Assembly (NCBI GenBank): GCA_016208085.1
Contig: JACQYT010000013.1
Span: 10,479 to 47,447, forward strand
DNA: 36,969 nt
Source of the DNA: Elusimicrobiota bacterium
GTDB lineage: Bacteria; Elusimicrobiota; Elusimicrobia; Elusimicrobiales; UBA9959
Direction of reading: 5' to 3'
Below the pieces are notes generated by a model. The model was not told the origin of the DNA and made no database searches. It saw only the letters and a list, made by a program, of their open reading frames with translations. The position numbers were made by a program, and so were the translations under genes. This document shows, one piece after another, positions 24,685 through 33,076 of this stretch (within the stretch, counting starts at the first letter, position 1; every line of letters starts with the position of its first letter).

Positions 24685-26086
24685 CTTTTACTTCCGTCAC
24701 CGGGCCGAAGTCTGAGAGGGGCTTGTCGAATTTTTTGGCGTTGCCGATCGCAAAAATAAACGAGCTTTCCGGCTTAAAGAGCTTTTGCGAGGTTTCAAGC
24801 ACGGCTTTGGGGTCTACCTTCGCCATATTGTCCACGTAGGTGTCCAGGTAATCGGCGGGGTAGGCGTAATACTCGTAAAGCGCCCGCTCGCTTATAAGGT
24901 CGAACGGCGTGGGGAAGCGGAACACGAAAGAGTTGATAATGGAGTCCTTCGCCCTTTTCACTTCCGCGTCCGGCGCGAGCTCGGTCTTTATCAGTTCGAA
25001 CTGGCGGAGCAGCTCCGAAAGCGCCTGGGAATAGGTTTCAGGCTTGGTGCCGCAGGAGGCGTTGATAAAGCCGTAATCCGGCCTTTTGGCGAAATAGCTG
25101 TACACGCTGTAGGCCAGGCCTTTGCGGGACCGTATCTCGGCCGCCAGCCGCGCGGAGAGGCCGCCGCCCAGCATCTCGTTGGTGACGGCAAGCGGAAATT
25201 CGACGGGGTCGTGCCGCTTTACGCCCTTCTGCAGCGTCACGATGAATGTCTGTGAAATATCCTTTTCCACAAAATAGAGCCGGCGGGTCTCGTTTATTTT
25301 TACCGGCGGTATTTCCGGGAATTTGACTTCTCCGCTGGCCCAGCCGCCGAATTTATCCTTAAGTTTGGCGAGGAAGACGCTTTCGCTGTCGAAATCCCCG
25401 GCGGCAGCTATGATGATGTTGTTGGGCCGGTAATAATTGGCGTGATAGGTTTTGAGGTCTTCTTTTGTTAGCGGTTCAACAGTGGAGAGTTCCGAGCGCC
25501 AACCGTAAGGGTGGTCTGCCCCGTAGAAATGGCGGACGGCTTCCCGCTGGGCCGCGCGGTCGGGGTTGTCGTTCCTGCGCCGTATAATTTCCAGCGCCTC
25601 GGCTTTCTTGAGGGCCGTTTTATCGTCTTCAAAGGCCGGTTCCATAAGCGCCGACGCGTAAATATCCAGCACCTTGTCCAGGTCTTTTTTCAGGGCGAAC
25701 AGGTCCACCCTGGCTTCCTCATTGGCGATGGAGGACTCCACGGCAGCGCCCAGAAATTCCAGGGTCTTATCTATCTCGTCCGATTTGTATTTCAGCGTGC
25801 CGCCGTCCTTGAGAAGGCCCGCGGTAAGCTCGCCCAAACCTATCTTTTCCTTCGAGTCGTAGATCTTGCCCGTTTTGATTATGGCCGTCATATGCATCAC
25901 GGGCAGGGTGTTGTCTTTCAGCAGGTAGACGACCAGGCCGTTCTCCAACGTGTAGCGCGAACCTTTCGGCGGCTTGAAATCTATGCCGCCTATTTCGGGC
26001 AGGGCCGGCGGCACCGCCCACGATGAGGTGATGCTTAAGGTCATGATGGCTCCTAGAGTGAATGATTTTAAGATTGGTTTTTTCAT
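24677..26086 (-). CDS. M16-family peptidase homologue lacking the zinc motif
   Basis: A 469-residue exported protein (signal MKKPILKSFTLGAIMTLS...SSWA) with the two M16 half-domains. At the HxxEH position the sequence is GLGELTAGLL, so the zinc ligands are absent. YYRPNNIIIAAAGDF and GLSARLAAEIRSRKGLAYSVYSYF mark the typical M16 core and C-terminal domain. In bacterial two-subunit M16 enzymes a catalytic subunit pairs with an inactive one that supplies an Arg/Tyr pair binding the substrate; RKGLAYSVYS fits that. It lies 76 bp after the catalytic M16 gene, same strand, with GGAG before the ATG. Probably the periplasmic partner subunit. Confidence 0.88.
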   Translation of the reverse strand: MKKPILKSFTLGAIMTLSITSSWAVPPALPEIGGIDFKPPKGSRYTLENGLVVYLLKDNTLPVMHMTAIIKTGKIYDSKEKIGLGELTAGLLKDGGTLKYKSDEIDKTLEFLGAAVESSIANEEARVDLFALKKDLDKVLDIYASALMEPAFEDDKTALKKAEALEIIRRRNDNPDRAAQREAVRHFYGADHPYGWRSELSTVEPLTKEDLKTYHANYYRPNNIIIAAAGDFDSESVFLAKLKDKFGGWASGEVKFPEIPPVKINETRRLYFVEKDISQTFIVTLQKGVKRHDPVEFPLAVTNEMLGGGLSARLAAEIRSRKGLAYSVYSYFAKRPDYGFINASCGTKPETYSQALSELLRQFELIKTELAPDAEVKRAKDSIINSFVFRFPTPFDLISERALYEYYAYPADYLDTYVDNMAKVDPKAVLETSQKLFKPESSFIFAIGNAKKFDKPLSDFGPVTEVKED

Positions 26087-26105
26087 GATTTTCTCCGAAT
26101 ATTCA

Positions 26106-26165
26106 GTTTAGAGCCGAAAGTTTAGAGAGCGCTTTTTATTTCAGAAACTCTAAACTCTAAACTAT
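26106..26165. repeat. Facing heptamer arrays (GTTTAGA type)
   Basis: GTTTAGA, GCCGAAA, GTTTAGA (26106-26126) face AAACTCT, AAACTCT, AAACTAT (26145-26165), period 7 in both arms. It forms a hairpin between the two M16 genes and overlaps the end of the catalytic one. Confidence 0.6.
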
Positions 26166-27709
26166 TTACCTTCAACTTGTGTTTCAGGTTCGCGCAGGAA
26201 CACGATGGTCTTATTGTCCCTGGTGAAATACTTGCCCGCGGCCCTGGAGATGTCTTCAGGCTTCAGCTTGCGGAGTTCGTCCGTAACCTTCCAATCGAAT
26301 TTCCAGTCGCCGAGTATCTGCTGGTTTTGCGCCAGGCTCATGCCCAGCCCGGAATTGGATTCCAACTGTCTTACGAGGGCGGCTTCGTAATTATTTATGA
26401 CCTTTTCCATTTCCCACGGCGTGGGCGGCTCTTTCTTGAGCTTGTCTATTTCTTCCATAACGGCATTTTCCACTTCCTCTACGGTATGAGGGGCTTTCGG
26501 GGCCGCCAGGATGACGAACAGCGACGGATAGCGGTCTCCGGGAGTTGAGTGGCCGGAGTTGGCGTAAAGGGCCAGTTGTTTGCCTTCCACGAGGTTCCGG
26601 TAGAAGCGCGAGGTCTTGCCGTTGGACAGTATTTCGCTGAGCATCAGCAGGCCGTAGATGTCGGGATTCCAGTAGCCCGGGTTATGGAAACCCATGCGCA
26701 GGGCGGGCTTGGCTTTAAAAAACACGCTTATGCGCTTTTCCGACTTCTGGGGCGGTTCCTTGGTATAGTTCCGTTCCGGCAGCGTTCGCTTTTCCCAGGA
26801 GGCGAAGTGTTTCTCCGCCAGCTTTATGACCTCTTCGGGCTTTACGTCCCCGACCACAGCCAGCGTGGCGTTGTTCGGGGCGTAGAAGGTTTTGAAGAAC
26901 TGGTCCGCGTCGGTGCGGGTCAGGCGCTTCAGATCGTCCATCCAGCCGATAGTGGGATTATGATAGGGGTGCGCCGCGAAAGCGTTGGTGAACAGCGTCT
27001 CCCACAGCAGGCGGTTCGGGTCCGATTCGCCCATGCGCCGTTCTTCCATGACCACGCTGCGCTCGCGGTAGAACTCCCTCAAGACGGCGTTCTTGAACCG
27101 GTCGGACTCTATTATCATCCAGGCCTGGAGCCGGTTGGCGGGCAGAGAGACCACGTAGCCGGTGTAATCCGTGGAGGTCATGGCATTCATGCCCGATTCC
27201 CCCAGCTCGTTGTATATTTTCCAGTATTCATCCTTGACTATCAAGGCATCGGCCGCTTTTTCGGCGTCGGCCAGGTTTTTGCGCAGCTCTTGGAGTTTCG
27301 CCGGTTCCGGGGAGGCCTTTGATTCTTCGGCTATCAGCGCTTTGGCGGCGGTTTCCACTTTTTCAAGCAGAAGTTTTTCTTTCTCAAAGCCGGCGGAGTT
27401 GATGGTCCTGGTGCCTTTAAAGGCCATGTGTTCGAAAAGGTGCGCCAGGCCGGTCTTGCCGGGCCGGCCGTCCACGTTCCCGACTTTAAAAATCATCGTG
27501 AACGAGACGGTCGGGACGAATTTCTTTTCAAGGATAAGCAGGCGCAGGCCGTTCTTCAGCGTGTATGAGATGACGGGCGGGAATTTGGCGTCTTTTTCCA
27601 CAGTTGCGCCGAGTGTTTTCAGTTTGGTCATATCGTCTCCAGCGCCCGCGGCCGCGCGAAGCGGCGCGCAAAGCAATAAAAGGCATGGCAGCATTGCCAG
27701 TGATTTCAT
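26162..27709 (-). CDS. M16-family zinc peptidase (catalytic subunit)
   Basis: A 515-residue exported metallopeptidase. After the signal peptide (MKSLAMLPCLLLLCAPLRAAA) comes the inverted zinc motif HLFEH (His90, Glu93, His94) in GLAHLFEHMAFKGT; the third ligand Glu is expected ~75 residues on, in the region of MIIESDRF/VMEERRM. A helical insertion of ~50 residues (VETAAKALIAEESKAS...) follows the zinc motif. NNATLAVVGDV and the second half-domain are present. I choose the ATG at 27709 because GGAGG is 5 bp upstream; in-frame starts further upstream overlap or precede that site. With the next gene it forms an active/inactive pair, probably periplasmic. Confidence 0.9.
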   Translation of the reverse strand: MKSLAMLPCLLLLCAPLRAAAGAGDDMTKLKTLGATVEKDAKFPPVISYTLKNGLRLLILEKKFVPTVSFTMIFKVGNVDGRPGKTGLAHLFEHMAFKGTRTINSAGFEKEKLLLEKVETAAKALIAEESKASPEPAKLQELRKNLADAEKAADALIVKDEYWKIYNELGESGMNAMTSTDYTGYVVSLPANRLQAWMIIESDRFKNAVLREFYRERSVVMEERRMGESDPNRLLWETLFTNAFAAHPYHNPTIGWMDDLKRLTRTDADQFFKTFYAPNNATLAVVGDVKPEEVIKLAEKHFASWEKRTLPERNYTKEPPQKSEKRISVFFKAKPALRMGFHNPGYWNPDIYGLLMLSEILSNGKTSRFYRNLVEGKQLALYANSGHSTPGDRYPSLFVILAAPKAPHTVEEVENAVMEEIDKLKKEPPTPWEMEKVINNYEAALVRQLESNSGLGMSLAQNQQILGDWKFDWKVTDELRKLKPEDISRAAGKYFTRDNKTIVFLREPETQVEGK

Positions 27710-27756
27710 CATTTCCTCCATAAAGCGCAAACCGGCGACTGGTTTATTATATTAAA

Positions 27757-28416
27757 TTACTGCCTTTCTGCGAGCAGGGAGCCGTAGAAGGGGGTTTTGC
27801 GGATACGGCGGATGATCCCAAAGCCGCCGGCCTGGAGCGCGGCGGTCCAGGCTTTTATGCCTTCGGGATATTCCTGCTTGAACCAGGCCGTCACTTCTTT
27901 TTTCCTGCGCTCCCAGGAGGCGCCGTAATAGGCGGCGCAGTCCTTCATCAGGCCGGGCCGGTTGATGTCCAGTTCCGCGCGCTCAAAATCCAGTACCAGG
28001 TCTTCAATAAGGAACAGCGCCCCGGGAGAGAAGCTTGCGCCTATCTTCCCGAAGAACCTGTTCTTTTCCTTATCCGTAAGCAGGCGCAGGGTCTTTCTTG
28101 AAAGACCTTTAGTGAAGGTCCGCTGGCCGGGGTCAAAATCAAGAAGCGCCGATTTTATCAGCTCCACGCGGGCGTCGCCTTTGAAGCGCAACGCCGCCTG
28201 CGCCAGCCGGTTGGCGGAAATGTCCACGCCCACGGCGCTGTCGACGGTCCCGAGCGCCGCGGCCAGGAAATCCCCGTTGCCGCAGCCGAATTCTATGAGC
28301 CTGTCCCCCTGGGAAACGCGCAGAAGCTCTGCGCAGGCCGGCGCATCCTCCCCCGGGGCGGAGCCAAGGAAATTATACCTGCCCGCGAATTTATTGTCTC
28401 TGCGGCTGTAGGTCAT
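27757..28416 (-). CDS. Class I SAM-dependent methyltransferase
   Basis: A 219-residue methyltransferase. Motif I is LIEFGCGNGDFLAAAL (~37-52), with acidic VGVDIS at the end of beta-2. The substrate is unknown. The Arg-rich start MTYSRRDNKFAGRYNFLG precedes the fold. It ends 26 bp before the start region of the catalytic M16 gene and begins 7 bp after the M20 stop, so the M20 gene, this gene and perhaps the M16 pair may be transcribed together. Confidence 0.8.
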   Translation of the reverse strand: MTYSRRDNKFAGRYNFLGSAPGEDAPACAELLRVSQGDRLIEFGCGNGDFLAAALGTVDSAVGVDISANRLAQAALRFKGDARVELIKSALLDFDPGQRTFTKGLSRKTLRLLTDKEKNRFFGKIGASFSPGALFLIEDLVLDFERAELDINRPGLMKDCAAYYGASWERRKKEVTAWFKQEYPEGIKAWTAALQAGGFGIIRRIRKTPFYGSLLAERQ

Positions 28417-28422
28417 TGGTAA

Positions 28423-29661
28423 TTATTTCTGTTTGCCCAGTATCAAGGCTGAAAGCGCGAAGACTTTGGCGTCGCCGATAAGATTGTCAAGGATGCAGTA
28501 TTCATTGGGCTGGTGCGCGGTCTCGTTCAGGCGGGAGTAAACCACCGCCGGCAGGCGCAGGCGCCTGAAGAATGCCGCCACGGTGCCGCCGCCTATACCG
28601 TAGGCTTTCGGTTTTACGCCCAGTACTTTTCTGATGGCTTTCTTGAGGGCTTTCACTATCGGGGCGTTCGGGTCCGTGGGAGGGGCGGCCTGGGCCTCCT
28701 GCTGCGGTTCGAAAGATATCTTCACGCCGAACTTCGCCTCCACCTCGTCGGCGAGACGGCGCATTTCGGCTTTCACTTCGCCCAGGCCGTAAACCGGCAT
28801 TACGCGGCAGTCCATGTAGAACACGTCCGAACCGGGCAGCGTATTGACGTTCGGCACGTTGTTCTCTTTTTTTGTGGGCTCAAAGGTGCTTGTCGGCGGT
28901 TCGTAGAGCCTGTCCTTCTTCGGGAATTTCTTGTAGAGTTTCTGGTATTTGGTGATCAGTTCGCTTGCGGCTTTGAAAGCGTTTATGCCGAGCGCCGGGC
29001 GGCTGGCGTGGCATTGCTTGCCCTTGGTGGTTATTTTCATCCAGAGTATGGACTTCTCCGCCACCTCAATTTTCGAGCCGTCCTCCACGCCGGAGTCCGG
29101 CACGAAGAATATATCATCCTTGCCGAAGATATCCGGGCGCTTTTCGCAGAGATGGTCGGCGCCGAAGCCCGAGCCGGTCTCCTCGTCTGCGCAGAACAGC
29201 AGGGCTATGTCGTATTCGGGGCGGTAGTTCAGTTCCATCATGGCCTTCACGACGAGTATGCTGGACACTATGGCCTGCTGGTTGTCTTCCACTCCCCTGC
29301 CGATAAGGTTGCGGCCCTCTATCTTAAGCGTGTAGGGGTCGGAGGTCCACAGCTTCGTTTCGCCCGGCGGCACTATGTCCAGGTGTGACATAAACCAGAT
29401 CGTTTTACCCGGGGTTTTGCCTTTATAGCGGGCTATGATGTTCGGGCGCACGCCGTTCTTTGCTTCTTTCTGCGGAGCATTTATCCATTCTATGGAATCA
29501 AACTTGAGTTTTTTCAACTCCGTTTCAAGGTAGACGGCCTTGTCGTATTCGCCCGTTCCGCCGCTTGCGGGCGCCAGGGCCGGTATAGCGGTAAGGCTTC
29601 TCTGCAGTTCTATGGCGTAAGCTTCGTAAGATTCTATTTTTTTCAGGATCTTTTCTTTCAT
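28423..29661 (-). CDS. M20-family metallo-hydrolase (ArgE/DapE/CPG2 type)
   Basis: A 412-residue zinc hydrolase that removes acyl groups or cleaves small peptides. Ligand motifs are present: MSHLDIVPPG (first His and Asp), GRGVEDNQQ (bridging Asp), CADEETGSG (catalytic Glu-Glu), VPDSG, and a C-terminal His in NETAHQPNEY. The dimerisation domain lies between. Some members are succinyl-diaminopimelate desuccinylases or dipeptidases; the specificity here is open. The ATG at 29661 has AAGGAG 6 bp upstream and is preferred to an in-frame start at 29724. Confidence 0.88.
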   Translation of the reverse strand: MKEKILKKIESYEAYAIELQRSLTAIPALAPASGGTGEYDKAVYLETELKKLKFDSIEWINAPQKEAKNGVRPNIIARYKGKTPGKTIWFMSHLDIVPPGETKLWTSDPYTLKIEGRNLIGRGVEDNQQAIVSSILVVKAMMELNYRPEYDIALLFCADEETGSGFGADHLCEKRPDIFGKDDIFFVPDSGVEDGSKIEVAEKSILWMKITTKGKQCHASRPALGINAFKAASELITKYQKLYKKFPKKDRLYEPPTSTFEPTKKENNVPNVNTLPGSDVFYMDCRVMPVYGLGEVKAEMRRLADEVEAKFGVKISFEPQQEAQAAPPTDPNAPIVKALKKAIRKVLGVKPKAYGIGGGTVAAFFRRLRLPAVVYSRLNETAHQPNEYCILDNLIGDAKVFALSALILGKQK

Positions 29662-29736
29662 TGCGGGCTCCTTGGGATGAACAGGCTTTTTATGAAATGC
29701 GTATTGTTTCCGCTGATTATCCAAGTATACTTAGCT

Positions 29737-30282
29737 TTACTTATTATATGCGAGAAAAGCGTCCAGCAATCGGCGCGGTGTGGCGCCCTCAAGCAGCAAT
29801 TTTGAATCTTGTCCCGTCACAAAACCTTCGTCCAGGGCGTTCTTTATCAGCTTAAGCAGCGGATCGTAATAGCCCTTGATGTTCAAAAGTCCGCAGGGCT
29901 TGCGGTGAAAGCCGAGCTGGGCCCAGCAGAGCGCCTCGAACAATTCGTCAAAAGTGCCTATGCCGCCGGGCAGCGCGATGAAGCCGTCGGAGAGTTCGTG
30001 CATTTTGGCCTTGCGCTGGTGCATGGTGCGCGTCACTATCAGTTCGGTGAGCCCTTTATGCTCCAGCTCTAGGCCGGTCAGCGCAGCGGGGATTACGCCT
30101 ATAACCTTTCCGCCGGCTTTTAAGACGCCGTCGGCCACCGCGCCCATCAGCCCCGTGCGGCCGCCGCCGTAGACCAGTTTTATCCTGTGCCCGGCAAGCA
30201 GTCCGCCCAGCTCCCCGGCCTGGCGCGCGTATTGCGCCAGCCTGCCGGCGCTTGAACCGGCGTAAACGCAGACAGCTTTCAT
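29737..30282 (-). CDS. LOG-family nucleotide-processing protein
   Basis: A 181-residue Rossmann-fold protein of the LOG/TIGR00730 group, which hydrolyses nucleoside 5'-monophosphates (cytokinin-activating in plants) or related ligands. The signature PGGIGTFDELFEALCWAQLG is intact (PGGxGTxxE), as is MHQRKAKMHELSDGFIALPGG and the opening VCVYAGSSAG. Length is normal. It diverges from the small membrane protein gene at 30372, and a promoter on the opposite strand lies in between. Confidence 0.9.
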   Translation of the reverse strand: MKAVCVYAGSSAGRLAQYARQAGELGGLLAGHRIKLVYGGGRTGLMGAVADGVLKAGGKVIGVIPAALTGLELEHKGLTELIVTRTMHQRKAKMHELSDGFIALPGGIGTFDELFEALCWAQLGFHRKPCGLLNIKGYYDPLLKLIKNALDEGFVTGQDSKLLLEGATPRRLLDAFLAYNK

Positions 30283-30297
30283 AACTTCAAGTATAGC

Positions 30298-30327
30298 TTA
30301 CCTTCGCAGGCGTTGAAAAGGTATAAT
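30298..30327 (+). promoter_or_regulatory. Promoter ahead of the small membrane protein
   Basis: TTACCT (30298-30303), 18 bp, then TATAAT (30322-30327) on the plus strand. It supports transcription of the 30372-30800 frame, which lacks an obvious start codon. Confidence 0.5.
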
Positions 30328-30371
30328 TCAAAGCAGTTACTAATAAAGAGCAAAGCTTTCCGGGGGATTTT

Positions 30372-30800
30372 ATAGAAGATAAAAAGGTTATTGCTATTGG
30401 GGTCAGGTTTTTTGCCGCGGCGGCGGGCGTCACGCTCGTAAGCGGCTGGCTGGTCGGCCTGTATCCGTCCTTCATGAAAAACCGCGAGACCATTAAACAG
30501 ATAGAGCCGGCGCTCAGGGAAGCCAAAAACCTGGGGCTGGATTATGACACGGCGCTGACTGGAGGGGATAAATACAGGGATAAATCCGCGCTCTGGTGCG
30601 TCCAGACCGGTTCGGAAGGCGCGGCTTTCTATAAAGGCGATCTGAGCAGGAGGCTGTTCGTGAAGAATCACCAGGCCATGCCTTCTTTTACCGGGTCCAA
30701 GCACGCGAACTGCGCCGATATGCTGCTTAAGATCGAAGACGTCCGCAAGACCGCGTCGGGCGGCGTGGTGACCGTCAGATTCGTGCATAAATTTGAATGA
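30372..30800 (+). CDS. Small membrane-anchored protein of unknown function, unusual start
   Basis: The frame is open from ~30328 to 30800. A usual ATG occurs only at 30474 (108 residues), but codons upstream read as a membrane segment (VIAIGVRFFAAAAGVTLVSG, then WLVGLYPSFM), so the real protein likely begins earlier. No ATG, GTG or TTG exists there; ATA at 30372 or ATT at 30390 or 30396 are the candidates, with a purine-rich GGGGGA at 30362-30367 as possible ribosome-binding site. The soluble part (~100 residues) has paired Cys (LWCVQTG, HANCADM) and no family I recognise. A sequencing or assembly error at the start is possible. The coordinates given assume the ATA. Confidence 0.5.
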   Translation: MEDKKVIAIGVRFFAAAAGVTLVSGWLVGLYPSFMKNRETIKQIEPALREAKNLGLDYDTALTGGDKYRDKSALWCVQTGSEGAAFYKGDLSRRLFVKNHQAMPSFTGSKHANCADMLLKIEDVRKTASGGVVTVRFVHKFE

Positions 30801-30906
30801 TCTATGATAGCAACGGAAGGCAAGGGAATGCAAAAGGAAGCGACAGAAAGCAAGAAACTCCTTTTTCCGAAACCTTCGGCAGCGTATATTTTAGTGAGGA
30901 GATAAT

Positions 30907-32115
30907 ATGCTTGGCAAAATTATATTGGTCCTGATGTTATTTTTCGCTCCGGCCCTGAAAGCGGCTGAAATAGAATTTGCCGAAAGCGTGCCCGAGGAGA
31001 CGGTTTACGGCTCCACACTGGCCGCGCGAGCGGCCCAAATGTGGATAGACATGATAAACGGGGCGGTGCATACCCTGGATTTCGAGGAATTTTATATCGC
31101 CGACAAGCCGGGCGAGGCGCTGGGGCCGGTTATAGCGGCGGTCAAGGCGGCGGCGGCCAGGGGCGTAAAGGTGAGATTTATAGTGGAAAAAGCGATGATG
31201 AAAGAGACTTCAAAAGCCCTGCCCGGCCTGACGGCTGAAAAAAACATCGAAGCGCGCGTGATCAACTTTAAAAAGGCCGCCGGCGGTATACAGCACGCGA
31301 AATTCTTTATAGTGGACGGGCGGGAAGTTTATCTCGGCAGCCAGAATTTTGACTGGCGCTCGTTAAGCCAGATCCACGAAACCGGCGCGCGCATAAAGAG
31401 CGAACGCGCGGCGCGGGATTTTGGTTTGATCTTTGAGGGCGACTGGGCGCTGGCCGGCGGCGCGGAACCGAAAAATGTCTTTTCCGTAAAACCGGAAAAA
31501 CCGCTTAATTCAAAAAATCCCGAAGCCGCCCTGGTGCGCGGGGCCGGGATAAACTGCCGCTTGGCGTTCAGTCCCTCCGGCCTTATACCGGCCGGCTTTA
31601 ACGCCGAGCTCGGCGAACTGCTCAAACTGATAAAAGGCGCGAAGAAGAGCATCCACGCCCAGGTCATGACCTATTCCCTTTTCCCGCACGGAAAAAAAAC
31701 CCGCTGGGAAGAGCTGGACCGCTCGTTTCGCGCCGCCGGCAAAAGAGGGGTAAAGGTGGAACTGATCTTCGCGGACTGGGCGATGGGCGGCAAATCCGAC
31801 AAGGATATAAAGGCCCTTTCCCGGGCGAAGAATGTCAGCGTGAAAATTTCCGCGCTTCCGCCTCACAGCGGCGGTTTTATACCGTTCGCGCGGGTGGAGC
31901 ACGGCAAATACCTGGTATTCGACGGGGAAAAGGCGATGCTGAGCACGTCCAACTGGTCACCCGACTACTTTACGGATTCCAGGGGCGCGGCGCTCATCGT
32001 CGAGGGCGCGGCGGGCGCCGCCGTTCTTGAAGATATCTTTGAACGGGCCTGGAACGGCCCGTATGCCGGCCCGGTGGACCAGGCTAAAAACTACAAGCCG
32101 GTCAAACGGAACTAA
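30907..32115 (+). CDS. Exported phospholipase D-like protein with two HKD motifs
   Basis: A 402-residue PLD-superfamily hydrolase. A short signal peptide (MLGKIILVLMLFFAPALKAA) is followed by two HxKxxxxD catalytic motifs: IQHAKFFIVDG, then SQNFDW, and VEHGKYLVFDG, then TSNWSPDYF. Each is preceded by the usual VRFIVE/VELIFAD strand. Members cleave phosphodiester bonds in phospholipids or nucleic acids. This layout, with a signal peptide, resembles the eukaryotic PLD3/4-like and bacterial exported PLDs. The ATG is preceded by GAGGAG. It is probably periplasmic or membrane-facing, with unknown substrate. Confidence 0.9.
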   Translation: MLGKIILVLMLFFAPALKAAEIEFAESVPEETVYGSTLAARAAQMWIDMINGAVHTLDFEEFYIADKPGEALGPVIAAVKAAAARGVKVRFIVEKAMMKETSKALPGLTAEKNIEARVINFKKAAGGIQHAKFFIVDGREVYLGSQNFDWRSLSQIHETGARIKSERAARDFGLIFEGDWALAGGAEPKNVFSVKPEKPLNSKNPEAALVRGAGINCRLAFSPSGLIPAGFNAELGELLKLIKGAKKSIHAQVMTYSLFPHGKKTRWEELDRSFRAAGKRGVKVELIFADWAMGGKSDKDIKALSRAKNVSVKISALPPHSGGFIPFARVEHGKYLVFDGEKAMLSTSNWSPDYFTDSRGAALIVEGAAGAAVLEDIFERAWNGPYAGPVDQAKNYKPVKRN

Positions 32116-32484
32116 CCCGGGTTAGTTTATAGCAAAAGTGTCCGCTGTGGCCGTGGCTATTGTAAATTCAAACAACCCACCTAACAAAAATATTAAATAG
32201 TGTTAACGTCTGTCAACAAATTTCAGTGTAACTTTGGATACATAGAAACCGGCTTCCCATTCCTTATATTATATTGCGATTGGAGACAGTAGAGCAAGGC
32301 GTTTTGTTGTCTCAAGTGTAAGCGAAATGATTCAATGCCGCCTGTCCGCCTTAGGCGGATCTGCCTCAGGCATGACCATCCCGCGATTTATCGCATGGCA
32401 ATGCGACCGCTACACAGCATGATTCATAGACAGCTGCTGTCTGATCCGGCACGGTACGCAAGAAAACCCCGTGCCGGATAGGAT
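32116..32484. other. Intergenic stretch with several hairpins
   Basis: About 370 bp without a gene. It contains ATGCC...GGCAT around TCCGCC/GGCGGA (32338-32376), AGACAGC/GCTGTCT (about 32428-32442), and a 10-bp stem TCCGGCACGG/CCGTGCCGGA (about 32451-32479). The hairpins, the AT-rich TATATTATATT at about 32267 and the terminator at 32485 would fit a small structured RNA on the plus strand, but nothing recognised. Confidence 0.4.
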
Positions 32485-32507
32485 AAAATGTTGCCTTGCA
32501 ACATTTT
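32485..32507. terminator. Terminator hairpin after NlpC/P60 gene
   Basis: Perfect 10-bp stem AAAATGTTGC / GCAACATTTT with a CTT loop. The A and T ends make it usable from both strands; on the minus strand it directly follows the NlpC/P60 stop. Confidence 0.75.
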
Positions 32508-32513
32508 ATAACG

Positions 32514-33029
32514 TCAGAATCCGCGGTATTTTCTGACGCTGACGATACGCTGGAAATAATAAGGGTTTGAGACGGAGTCTATGTGTATGCCGTTGGAGAC
32601 GGAGGCGTGCACAAAAAATCCTTTCCCGACATAAATGCCGATATGGTCCACCTTTGAAGAGCCGGGACGCTTCATTGAGAAGAAGATCATATCTCCGGGC
32701 AGTATGGCGGCCGGCTTCAGATACAGGCTTGCGGCGAATTGCTCCCGGGCTACGCGGGGCAGGTTCAGGCCGGCCTTGCTGTAGACCAGTTGCACGAACC
32801 CGGAGCAGTCCAGCCCGGTCCCGGGATGCGTGCCGCCCCAGAGATAGGGGATGCTCAGGTATTTCAGCGTTTCCTGAACAACCTCGTTTCTGGCGTCCGC
32901 TATGGACTTGGCCTGCGCCGCCGCAGCCGAGAGCGGCAGGACGGCAAGCAGTCCGGCCAGGGCGAGACATCCAACGCGGATCAGCCTGAAAGTGAAGCCG
33001 AAAGCTTTTTGTTTTATTTTTCTGCGCAT
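32514..33029 (-). CDS. Exported NlpC/P60 peptidoglycan endopeptidase
   Basis: A 171-residue exported cysteine peptidase. After a signal sequence (RVGCLALAGLLAVLPLSAAAAQA, ~19-41) comes the NlpC/P60 domain with Cys75 (GLDCSGFVQLVY), His129 (KVDHIGIYV) and His141 (FVHAS), the catalytic triad-type set. YLWGGTHPG is typical just before the Cys. It cuts peptide stems in the wall, usually at D-Glu-mDAP. There is no SH3 or LysM targeting domain, so specificity rests on the catalytic domain alone. AAGGA lies before the ATG inside a heptamer half-array, after the terminator-like hairpin of the preceding outer-membrane gene. Confidence 0.9.
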   Translation of the reverse strand: MRRKIKQKAFGFTFRLIRVGCLALAGLLAVLPLSAAAAQAKSIADARNEVVQETLKYLSIPYLWGGTHPGTGLDCSGFVQLVYSKAGLNLPRVAREQFAASLYLKPAAILPGDMIFFSMKRPGSSKVDHIGIYVGKGFFVHASVSNGIHIDSVSNPYYFQRIVSVRKYRGF

Positions 33030-33032
33030 TTT

Positions 33033-33053
33033 CCTTTATCCCTTATCCTTACG
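33033..33053. repeat. Heptamer half-array upstream of NlpC/P60
   Basis: CCTTTAT, CCCTTAT and CCTTACG follow one another with 7-bp period. On the minus strand they read as AAGG units and overlap the NlpC/P60 ribosome-binding site. Confidence 0.5.
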
Positions 33054-33074
33054 AAAATTGCGGAGCAATTTTCG
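33052..33074 (-). terminator. Hairpin between barrel gene and NlpC/P60
   Basis: Perfect stem GAAAATTGC / GCAATTTTC with a GGA loop lies between the two genes. It may end most transcripts from the barrel gene. Confidence 0.5.
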
Positions 33075-33076
33075 GG

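Noticed and set aside
30279-30833. 184-residue minus-strand frame overlapping the small membrane protein
   Set aside because: The plus strand has the promoter and a membrane segment; this frame is Arg/His-rich and lacks a ribosome-binding site.
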